Shown in pieces: positions 47,801 through 58,036 of a stretch of 64,000 bases of DNA (positions are counted from its first letter, which is position 1; every line of letters starts with the position of its first letter). Source of the stretch: Spinacia oleracea (taxonomy: Eukaryota; Streptophyta; Magnoliopsida; Caryophyllales; Amaranthaceae); assembly GCF_020520425.1 (NCBI RefSeq), contig NC_079487.1, positions 134,314,385-134,378,384 of the forward strand, written 5' to 3'. A model generated the notes under the pieces. That model worked only from the letters and a program-made list of their open reading frames with translations, did not search any database and was not told the origin of the DNA. A program made the translations under genes and the position numbers.

Positions 47801-49272
47801 AGAATTTGGTTGGAGATTTAGCTTTGAGATTCTCTCAATACATTTGCTTACTTCCTAGACTGATACCATCAAATTAATTGTTTATGATCCATTGAAGTAT
47901 TCTTTTCAGCACGAATTGTCTTGCTTAGAAATTTTTCCAAAAAGTTTGACATGAGAAAAGGGAAACTACCCATATCTTTGAGTAGAGAGATCATTTCCTA
48001 AGATTTTTGCATCTTAGATTTAGTTAATTGACAAAATCATCTGAATGTTTATTCCCTGTAATTATTATCTTCTTTGTCATCAGTCCATCTACTGATCTAC
48101 ATGCTATGTGGAATAACTTTCTTAAAAAAGTTTACATAATTTTGCAGAAATACCGGCTTTATTTAAGCAGGCTACGCGAAGAAGGTAAATTGGAAAGCTC
48201 TAAAGGTGGTGGAATGCTGAATCAAGATCTTCTTTCTCCGAAAGAATCCAGTGGAAGTTTTAGTCTCCAGAACTCTAGTTTTGGGCAACAAAATGATATT
48301 ACTAGCAAGTATGTTTATCAGGGAACTCCAGTTTTGCCTGTTCAGACTGTAACTTCAGACCCCCCTGAAAATAATCCAGAAACAGAGCACATAATACCTT
48401 TTAGCATTGAGAATTGTGCTTCTCACACATCTAAGAATTCACAGTTAAGCCTCAACCATACTTATGGGTCTATGGATATGAGCAAGCACCCATCATTCGA
48501 CTCTCCTGCATCTGGTCAGTACCCTTGGAACAGAGATGTACCAGATCACCTAACATTTGAACCTGAGTTTAAGCTACAACCAAAAATGGAGAGTTGTACT
48601 TTCAACCAGCCAACAGTGCCTGTTTTGCAGCAGCATATCAGTTCTGATTCCCCCGAGCAGCATATCAGTTCTGGTCCGTCAATCAGCAAAAGCAACAACA
48701 TAGGCCTCATTGATATCAAACCTTTGAATGTTAAGGAGTGTGACAATGATACAAGGAAACTATCCCTTATAGAAAGTCCACTTGGGTCATTCTCGGTGTC
48801 AAATACTGATGTTTATGGTAGTGTTTTTGACCTGAAGAACAACAACTTTAGTCAAGGAGTTGATGGGTTTAAGGAACAACCCTTGTTTGAAAGATCATTA
48901 CAGTCAATTCCTATACATTCAGAGAGTCATCATCTGTTAGATGCACAAGTTTTAGAGCCCTGTTTCGATGCAACAATGGGGATTATGAAGAAACAGATTT
49001 CCTGTCAGAATAGCATAATTGATCAGACTAATGTAACAGGTTCTGCATCTGACCTGAGAAACCAAGTTTTAGGGAGTGAATCAGCAGCTTCTGGACTTCT
49101 AAGCGAGGATTTGATGTTTCGTTGGCTTCAATATGGTGATGTTACCTCCAAAGATTTTGGAATGGATTACATAGGTTACACAGGGTGCAATTTTTCAGAT
49201 TATGGCTCTGAAACTCTTTTGCCACCTTATGTGTCAAAGTTGGATCCTGAATATCTGCTTGATTGGGCATAA
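44846..49272 (+). CDS. type-B two-component response regulator, ARR11-like
   Basis: Five exons: 44846-44978, 46379-46531, 46715-47071, 47507-47583 and 48148-49272, giving 614 residues. The receiver domain spans about 18-140. Its acidic pocket is VVDDDP (D25-D27), its phosphoacceptor is D71 in [11 protein letters not shown], and the conserved lysine is in [13 protein letters not shown] basic KKRKD linker leads to the GARP/Myb-like DNA-binding domain, from [16 protein letters not shown] through [20 protein letters not shown], split by two introns. A Ser/Gln/Asn-rich C-terminal activation region ends YLLDWA. Type-B ARRs are nuclear transcription factors, activated by phosphotransfer from cytokinin histidine kinases, that switch on type-A ARR genes. 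The start is the Met after the leader; a second Met lies two codons on. The receiver is closest to remembered ARR11. Intron 3 contains a MITE. Confidence 0.94.
47210..47416. mobile_element. Tourist-like MITE, GAACTTA-rich family, copy 3 (intron of the ARR gene)
   Basis: The left end is GGGTGCGTTCTATTCACC. The right end on the minus strand is GGCCGTGTTCTGTTCACC. The flanks are TTA (47207-47209) and TTG (47417-47419), a target duplication with one change. It lies in the intron between 47071 and 47507. Confidence 0.75.
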
Positions 49273-50142
49273 ATTTCCTCTTGATCAATGTCTAGTTCTC
49301 TTCACCAGCTCACATGACTGAGCCATGTACAACATTGGATGGCTACAATTAAGCATTATATACAGAGTGTCATCTTTTTTACCTTTTCTTTTTTTTGGAA
49401 ACCTTTTGTGCATTATAAAGTTCCCCTTTCCAACCCTGAAAATCAAGGTTTCCCCCTTATTCACAGCTTCCCAGATTGGCACTTATAGGTTAAAACTAAG
49501 ACTGTTTATGTATGGAATTGCCTACAACCCCACTTTTAGGGTTCTTTAGACTATATTAGGTGCATTCTAACCCTTATATTGAGATTTACCTGTTCAATTT
49601 ATTTCAGTTACACTCAATTGTGGTAACCCAGAATGCAATACAATCTGGTACTTGAAGCATATCAGCAGCCTAGTATTTCTAAATTAATCAGAAAGTGCAC
49701 CATAAACTCTGTGAAACTGGAATAACCCAGACTCGGACGTTCTGGATAACCCTGTGTTGAATTTAGTGTGCCTGTGTAAAATTTGAGATATAAAAAACCA
49801 GAATGCATATAAACATTACTCCAAAGTCTCCATACAAGTTCCCACCTTGGACAAGATTTCCATTTCATCAAAAGAATTGCATGAAATTACCATACAACAG
49901 ATAAACTTTCATCTTAATAGTTTTTTTATTTCCAGCTGAACTGGTACAACTTCAGAGACTGACAGACAATGTTTCTACAACTTCAGTCTTCTTGCTATAC
50001 AAGCACCGTGTTCATACTTTGGAAAAATATACTGCAAAACTACCCCATTGTCAAAACTTTTACAACAAGCGAATGAATACACTACACAGCTTAACGTGGA
50101 AAGCAAACACCTTGAAAGCAAACTTGCAGCTGGTTCTTTTTT
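49273..50142. other. spacer between convergent ARR and WVD2-like genes
   Basis: It holds the two 3' UTRs. No further gene is supported. Short frames at 49285 and 49325 overlap on opposite strands and look accidental. Confidence 0.4.
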
Positions 50143-53100
50143 TCAAAGGATGTTCGGAGAAGCATTTTCATGTCTCTTCTTCTTGGCGGGCACAGTGACT
50201 GGAATCAACTTGTTTGCTGAAGCAGGTTTTGAACCAACACTACTTCGAGGAGGCTGAGAGCTTTTGCCTTGCACCAAGTTATTAGAAGGTTTACTTTCGG
50301 ACTTTGGTGGTAGTGGTCGTGCAACAGGAATCTGAAAGTAAAAACAGAATTAGCAAGTGGGGAAAGGAATTGGACAAGCGTAATCACATCATATCAAAAT
50401 TTGAATAACATGTAAAGCCGCAAAAGTATGGCTATGTTTCCATTGCAAGATTATCTGGTGAAAGGAGGATAACATCATAGCCTATAGATTAAATCTAATG
50501 ATAGTTTCCTTATTTGTGACAAACAAAAGTTGATAATCAAAATCTAAAGATGCATGTAGCAGTTGACAAAAAGAAGCAAAATTGATAGAATACCTTTGTT
50601 TTATCACTTAATATTGATCTTCTGATGTCCTCTGTAGCATTGGATTGAGATGATTTTCTGAAACTAGCTCTTGATTTCACCTGCATGGAGATTTGCAAAT
50701 GTGAATAATATGTAACAGAAAGCTGCTACAGAAATGGAAAAACTATGGGATGGCAATTCTCATTTTCCAAAGACAAACTCCTGTCTGGTGAGATCCATTA
50801 AGTTGCGCAAATCAATGGATTATTCGAGTGATTTAGTTCTGAGTGTTTTGTCATAGGACAGATTGTAAGCCACAGCTCAGGAATCTGGTATATCAAGAAT
50901 GCTCATATTCCTAGATAAAGTCCTTGTCACAGTAATCAGAAATTTCTTTCTTTCTGAATAGATTTTAGAAATTATGATATTAGAGGCACCTTAGCATCAT
51001 CAAGGATCTTCCGATTTTCTGCTTCCTTCTCCAACCTTTCAAAAAACTGGCACATATACAACAAAGAATTAGGACAAGTTACCTTGCAGTAAATTCAAGG
51101 AATAGTTATATTTGGGGCATACCTCTCTACGTTTTGCTACTCTTTCTTCAGTTCTAAAACTGAAAGGAGAGAATGTGACAGGACATTGTGCAGGAGATTT
51201 CATATTCCTGTCAAGTGACAAATGTATTAGACGTCAGTCAAGTTTTTCAACTAGATAAATGTGCTATACGTCAGTCAAAATCTTCAACTCCGAGTCTAGG
51301 TGGGATGTTAGTATAGCTATTAGCATCCCACATACACTAAGAGAAAAACATCAAGGATTTTTGCAAAAATGAGTCATAAAGATCTTTGCACAACAATGCT
51401 GAGAAACTTATCACGTTAAGTTGGAATTATACCTCCTAAAATCTGGGATCAGGAATGAAAGCAGGACAAACAAATCCCAATAAAGTACCGAGTACATCAA
51501 AAGAAACCACAAAAAAACTATCCCAGATTGAGAAATTAGCGTAGTATAATGCTATGAATTAGCATAGATAACAGACCAAAAATGAAGGGACTACTGAGTA
51601 TTTGATTAATAACTGAAAGTACAAGTAGTAACCGATATTCAAGCATTCGAGAGGCTTGATTTCTCTCCCAATGATCTCTTAAAAGCTCAACCAAATTACT
51701 CCACAATATACAACATAAATTTCCCTCTCTACAGCTGCATATATATAGTACTACCTCCCTGACTTACCCCTCACTTATTCTCCAATCTGCTTGTACTAAC
51801 TTATATAGCTATTTCCTAAAGTACCCCTCCATAATATCAGTTCATTGCATATAATTCATCAATCACATGTTATAAGTTGTAATATTTCTCTGTTAAACTC
51901 CACTGGGAACCATTTTCATCATGGTTCAATTTAATACTTATCAAATTCCAAAGGCATCCAAATACTGCATGATATGCACAGTAGCTTGACACAGATCCAA
52001 CTAAATCAAATCACTCTTAACTGCAGTGAGAAAGTCATGAGTTATACACCGTGAAACAGATATTAAGCAGAGGGAACTATTGCATAACCGATGAATCACA
52101 CGATTACATCAGTTCCTTGTTAACTGTTGGTTTCATGAACGTAAGCCAATGGACCACCAAGGGCATCAAGATAATGACTTACAACTCTACTTTTAAGGCT
52201 GGACAAGTTATTCTTACCTAACAGAGGGTGACTGCAATTTCTGGTCCAATGATCTATTACTAGCAAATGACTTCTCAAGAGCTATCCTGCTTCTGCAAAA
52301 AGAGCATGAACTTGAGTTCCATGAAGTTGAGCATAGGATATTGAGACACACTTGGATAGAGAAAAAGCATACCTCCTAGTTTCTGACTGTGGAGTTGCAG
52401 ACGGATGTCGTGAAACGCTGTTTGCGGGTGTCTGCAATATGAAAGGTCTCCATTATCTCTTAAAATTACGTTCAGTCCAACACTCCAACTATTTAAAATT
52501 CAACAGCTAGCAGATCAATAAACTATTTATTCAAAGTCGACATGCAACATGTACTTAATCTTCTCCAAAAAGGATGCGTAGTGAAACTAGCAGATTCATC
52601 AGACCTACAAACATATTTTATACTTGGTCTTCCTCTGAACTATGAGATCAACTTCACCTTGTTACAAACAGATATACAACAACAAATCAACAATGATGTC
52701 AAAAGGCCTTAATCACAATAGGACAGTATCAATTGCATCTGCATGAACCGAAGATTTTATCTGCGGTGGTCATCAACAAAAGTCGTCTCCCTCCATTCAC
52801 TTCTATCAAGTGGTATATGCTCCTTTAAACCAAATATCTTCAAATCTTTCTTAACTCCCTTCATTCAAGACATAGAAGATTCTAATGCAATAACAGTGTC
52901 AGATAATTTATTTAGTTATACAGTAATATAGCCGACAATCTCTTACAGCAAGGGGGTGTATCTTCAAATCTTTCTTAACTCCCTTCATTCAAGATATAGA
53001 AGATTCTAATGCAATAACAGTGTCAGATAATTTATTTAGTTATACAGTAATATAGCCGACAATCTCTTACAGCAAGGGGGTGTCAAACAGCTAGCAGTTA

Positions 53101-55637
53101 TTGTGAATAGATCCACTAATGTTGAAAAGAGCACTCATTAACTAATGTTGACAAGACAGTAAGCCACAAGAGAGATAAAATATACATACCCTACTAGTAC
53201 TTGGAGCTGGTGTGTGGGCAAAGCTTTGTCTTATCATCTTGCCCAGAGGAGTAAAGACCTTTCCTATTCCAGTTTTAGGGGAAGCTGGAGTAGATTTCTT
53301 CATTACTTTGACTTCGGAATTAGCATTGATTGACATTTGAACCAATTTCAAACTTGGTTTCTTCATCTCAACAGACTCTTTTGTTGACTTATGATTGCTA
53401 AACGTGCCACTGCCTTCCTTTTTAGGCCGAACTGGAGTTGCAAGCCTAGTAAGAGAGGATGGTTCCTTTTTAGGCTGAACTGGAGTTGCAAGCCTAGCAA
53501 GAGAGGATGGTTCCTTTTTGGGCTGAACTGGAGTTGCGAGCCTAGCAAGAGAAGATGATTCCTTTTTAGGCCGAACTGGAGATGCAAGCCTAGCAAGAGA
53601 GGATGATAACTTTGACAGATTGCTCTTTTTTGAAGTTTTCAGTGATGAATCTGCTGGTTTCTGCTTGCTTCTTGGTTCCAAATTATCCTTTTTTGCTTCT
53701 TTCTGGAGTATCAACAGCACCAATATTAAATACAGAAAAAGAATACATAAATCACTGATAAGTAAACAAAGGAATAAGTGATCTTATACCTCAATAGTCA
53801 CCTCCCTCTCTGGGGTGGTCAGAATAATACCACTATCCAATGCATCTGTGGACGGGTTTACCTTGATCTCAATACAACTCTTAGTGATGCAATCATTTTC
53901 TTCTGCATCTTCACATTGGTAAACTTGAACCTCAGGAGGGCACTCATTGCGATCAATACTCGAACTTGATTCCACAATACTGGCCTCCTCGTTTTGTGAT
54001 CCTTTGGTTTTAGAAGAATCACATGAACTGACAATGACACTCAGAAGAGTCTCCACATTGGGGATATCGTTCCTATCCCCATTCCTTGGAGATTCTCCAA
54101 CAGTTGAACAAATATTCGGAAGTGCTGTTTCCGGAATCAGTGCAGGTGAGCTCAAGCTTCTTCGAAGTTCATTGGTAGTTGAATGAATAATGGGAAATGC
54201 CATTTCTGGGTTCAATGCAGGTGAGCTCGAGCTCGAGCTGGAGACAATTTCTGATTCAACAAAACCAGAATCATCAATTGCCTGCTCTGGGGCTACCTGC
54301 TTCTTGGCACCAATCTTCCCATAATGGGCATCAAAATAAGCTTTCATCTTGGCGACAGATCCAGGTTTGGAAGACTTTTCTGCTTCTTCTAGATAACGAT
54401 TGTGAGAAAAAGTCGACCATTTCTCCCAAGCCAAGTTCTCCGACATATATCTTCCAAATGATATAGAGTCTCCTAGTGCACGAATTGGATCTCCCTATTA
54501 GAAAAAATTTGTTGGTCAATATTCAAGCTTGAATTCTAATCTTTACCACCTTTCAGCAAGATACTCAGAGATAAGTGGAATTCATATCACTCAAAAACAA
54601 TACATATCAAATTCTGCACAACTAATTTGAAGTGTCCAAATAAAAACTTACCATATTGCTTGTTGGAACAATCATAGTTAAAGAAGATAAAGAGAAGCTC
54701 CAACTCCAATTTTATCCATACAAAGCAGACATTGGTGTAATATGTCCATGAAATAGCATATAGACAAACTAAAATACGACAAGACGAGCCACAAGCTGCA
54801 TACCCAAGTAATCTATAGAAACTGTTCCGCAACAAGTACGAAGTCAGAACAACCTCTCCACTGCTGATACAACTTCTATAAGAATAATTGGTGAAGCAAT
54901 ATTAAACAACAATACTAAAGCCTTAGTCCCCAAAGGACGGGGTCAGCTGCATGAACCAAGAATCTATCTCTCGTGGTCGGCTAAAGATATGGTTTTCCTC
55001 CATCCACTTCTAACTAGTGTTATATACTCTTCCAAATCCATCTCCATCAATACAAACAAATGATCACACTGAAATCACCCTAAATTCTCCTGTTGATCAC
55101 CCAATAAATTTTGCTCCATCACATAAATTTGGGATCATTTAGGGTGAGTAAATACTTCATACTAAAGCATACGCAACACAGATCTCCTTCAGAACTCAAG
55201 CATTTTTATACTTCTAAGCTAATTATAAATACTATTGCAACAAATTACTACCCACTTTCAACTAATTGAAAATGAACATAATAAATTTAGCTTCTAAGTA
55301 CAATTTCAACCAATTACATGAGAGATAATCATAAAATTGAAGCACCCATATAAATCAATGAATGAAATTAACAGCAAATTATACGAAATGTAAAAGAAAA
55401 ACTACAAATTCGACCATAAATACAAAACCCCAGTTGAGAAATTGCAGAAATGGGTAGAAAAACAAAACCCAGTTAACAATTCAAGCAAAATGTATAAGAA
55501 ATAGCTGAAATGTAATTGAAATCGATGAAATGTGGGTAACAATCTGTGAAAAAATTAAACAAACTAACCTCGGAAAAATCATGGGGGGTTTCTGAAGGTT
55601 GAGAAAATGACCGCCTTAAACAAGCTGATTCCGCCAT
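50143..55637 (-). CDS. WVD2-like / TPX2-domain microtubule-associated protein (WDL7-like)
   Basis: Nine exons on the minus strand: 55569-55637, 53790-54494, 53190-53702, 52373-52431, 52218-52292, 51123-51207, 50990-51046, 50594-50680 and 50143-50331. Phases agree and give 612 residues. The N-terminus has the family signature GDPIRALGDSISFGRYM followed by LAWEKWSTFSHNRYLEE. The acidic, Ser-rich middle leads to four basic 16-residue repeats (about 291-354). The C-terminal TPX2 domain follows, centred on PFSFRTEERVAKRREFFERL, then basic tails with PAKKKRHENASPN. WVD2-like proteins bind and bundle cortical microtubules and influence anisotropic cell growth and organ twisting; the same is inferred here. 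The start follows a CT-rich leader (about 55650-55690). The first intron is over 1 kb. A 124-bp tandem duplication lies in another intron. Confidence 0.9.
52836..53083. repeat. recent 124-bp tandem duplication in an intron of the WVD2-like gene
   Basis: Bases 52836-52959 and 52960-53083 are copies differing at one position that I could see (aagacatag versus aagatatag). The unit starts atcttcaaatctttctt and ends agcaagggggtgt. It lies in the intron between exons 3 and 4 (52432-53189). Confidence 0.92.
53415..53606 (-). repeat. four 48-bp coding repeats in the WVD2-like gene
   Basis: Four 16-residue units SSSLARLASPVRPKKE, SSSLARLATPVQPKKE, PSSLARLATPVQPKKE and PSSLTRLATPVRPKKE follow in frame. 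They are basic and rich in Ser/Pro, as expected for a microtubule-contact region. The nucleotide copies are similar enough to suggest recent expansion. Confidence 0.92.
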
Positions 55638-56855
55638 TGATTTTGCTCTGTGTTTAAGTGAGAGAGAGAAATTTGGAGAGAGAGAGAGGGAGTGGGTGAA
55701 GAAAACGGTTATGTGTAATATGGAGTTGAATTTGTGGTAAACTTCAAATTTGAATTTGTTCAGGAATCAGGAACAGGGTTCCTCTTACATGTAGAGCCCA
55801 GATGAGCAAATTCTTTTTAGGCAAAAAAGTGCCTTTTTTTAGTAGAAGTATTTTGGATTGATAATTGTTTTCCAATGTAAATTCAAATTCACGTGATCGG
55901 GTTGGACTCGGGTTGAATAATCTTTTTTTACGATTTTAAAGAGCGTTTTTAAATAGCTGAGGCAGGCGCTAACTCAAAATTGTTCATATTACTTGAGTTG
56001 TGTCTCGGTTCATAGCATTTTTTATAAATGACTAATGGAGTAATGGTTGATAACGTAATCTAAAAAATTAAAGCCGAGTAATCAAGAAACTTCTTGATGC
56101 CCCTCAAAAAAAAAAAAAAAAAAAAACTTCTTGATGATTTTAATTTTTTTTTTTCGATAAAAGTTTACAAACTACTCGTACACCTTTGAAAAAAAAATAC
56201 AAATAAAGTGCGGCTGGAGGCCTGGAGTAATTAACTAAAGGAAAATGAAGTGAACAACAAACAACGACAATCATAAACGATTTTACTAGGGGGTTCGATA
56301 GAAAAGTTATATGATAAACTTTATACACACCCTCAATTATAAGTGATTTAACAATATGAGGCAACCTCTCATTATGTTCAGCCCCACCTGATTTATATGC
56401 GGTATGAGTAGGATCCATTTCATCATCAAGATATCAAGGATACTCTCACATTATTCGACAAATGAGATATTAAGCACGTTTACCGAAAAGCTAACCGAAC
56501 AGTAAATTGGAGCGCAAATGTTGGGCAATTAATTAGCAACACCATAAAATCGAATCTTGTACTAGTCCCCAGTTACTTTCTATTTGAGACAGTGATTACT
56601 TAGGAGTAACCCTCGTGCGGAGGAGCTCTTAATATATTATTCTTTTTACCTTTTAAAAGAAAAGTGAAAACATTATTCATTCATTATTAGCGTAGGTTCT
56701 TTTAAAACATAGCGTCATATTTTTTATAAAAAAAACAGAATTATATGGAGTATATACAATCCTTAAATATGAATATAAGGAGTTAAACATTAAAATACTT
56801 AATCAAACATTAAAAACACCGATTAACGTGTGATTTTATCATGATTTTCCTTTAA
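55638..56855. other. upstream region of the WVD2-like gene and spacer
   Basis: A CT-rich leader occupies about 55640-55700 (minus-strand sense). Beyond it no gene is seen. A poly-A mini-insertion lies at 56087-56137. The 92-codon minus frame at 56140-56418 has no recognisable domain. Confidence 0.45.
56087..56137 (+). mobile_element. poly-A-only retroposition scar
   Basis: AAACTTCTTGATG occurs at 56087-56099 and 56125-56137. Between the copies are only CCCCTC and an A-run of about 20. This is the structure of an extremely 5'-truncated LINE- or SINE-mediated insertion. Confidence 0.7.
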
Positions 56856-56976
56856 CCAATGATGTCTTGGCCTAGTGGTTAAGATTGAGGGCCTGTGGAC
56901 AATAGGTCTCAGGTTCGAATCCCTCCACCCATTTGTAATTTATATTGCCCTTGTGGCTCATTGGAATCAAAAAAAA
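56856..56976 (+). mobile_element. tRNA-derived SINE with an 18-bp target duplication
   Basis: A box TTGGCCTAGTGGTTAAGA and B box GGTTCGAATCC are correctly spaced. A short body with ttgtggctcattgg and an A tail follow. The direct repeat ATCATGATTTTCCTTTAA lies at 56838-56855 and 56977-56994. The body matches the family of the three copies at 17985-18404. It is too degenerate outside the boxes to be a tRNA gene. Confidence 0.88.
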
Positions 56977-57641
56977 ATCATGATTTTCCTTTAAATACTC
57001 ACAAATTTGACCTTTGTTCCTTTAAACAACTTTTTCTAATACTAAACTTGTTTAATCAATGTGGATCTATCTAGGCGCCAAATCCAGAGTATAATAGTCC
57101 TTTCCAACGGCTAATACCATTTTTAAATTATTGTATGCAACGTAATAAGATCATCAAGTTTTTGGACCGTTTGTGCTATTTGTTTTCATAAATATAATCA
57201 TATCTAATTGGTGGTTTCTTTACCTGAAAACAATTATTATCTGGTGTCATACAGCATAGAACGAAATCAATTTGAAAGATATTTACCAAATTAGCAAATA
57301 TTAAACTAGAAAAAATATACAAAAAATAATTAACCAATTAAGTATGATTGTGTGTACATTTTAAATGACAAGCACGTGTCGTGTGCATAGAAAACTAGTT
57401 TCACAATATTGGTGGCCTAAGAGAGATACTTTCACAATTATTTGTAAAACAATAGCTCACGTGTGAATTGGTATAAATACGAATTTAATAACTTAAACTC
57501 AAGGGCATCATTACTGCAACATTTTGACTATTGCACGATCAACAAAATGAAGGGTATTATTGGCTTTATAGCTCACAAGTCACAACATGTTAGTCTAACA
57601 ACAATCAAGAGAAGATCAATAGGTCATATATTCATATTAAC

Positions 57642-57826
57642 TAGGACTATCAAAAAACTGACCCGATCCAACCGATATCTGACAAAAATCGAAGTGACCC
57701 GAAAAACAAAATTCTCACATTCAATCCGCATAAACCTAATGGCCCCGCGCAACTACATTATCCGGCTATACCCGAACCGATTATACCCAACACGTAACCG
57801 ATCGATGACCCGATTTGACACCCCTA
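57642..57826. mobile_element. hAT-like non-autonomous element, family B
   Basis: It begins TAGGACTATCAAAAAACTGA, and its right end read on the minus strand is TAGGGGTGTCAAATCGGGTC, a typical plant hAT terminus. The interior is rich in gacccgatccaaccgat and cccgaaccg words. Imperfect flanks (atattaac / cattaacc) may be the 8-bp duplication. The 152-codon ORF across it is accidental. Confidence 0.65.
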
Positions 57827-58036
57827 CATTAACCAACCAAAGCAATCTGATCCACTATGACTTTTCTGCTGCTACTAGCTTTCAAAATCATTATATACAA
57901 CACAGAACACACCATCTCTAACTTGAGCTTTGCAGATCAATCCATATTTTCATATGAAACATACTATTATACATATTTACAAACCCATCTTCCTAAAACT
58001 GATAATTTTACAACATCTTAATTTACTGTCACAGTA

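Noticed and set aside
57463-57921. 152-codon plus-strand ORF
   Set aside because: It crosses a hAT-like element rich in CCG words. Composition, not selection, explains the open frame.
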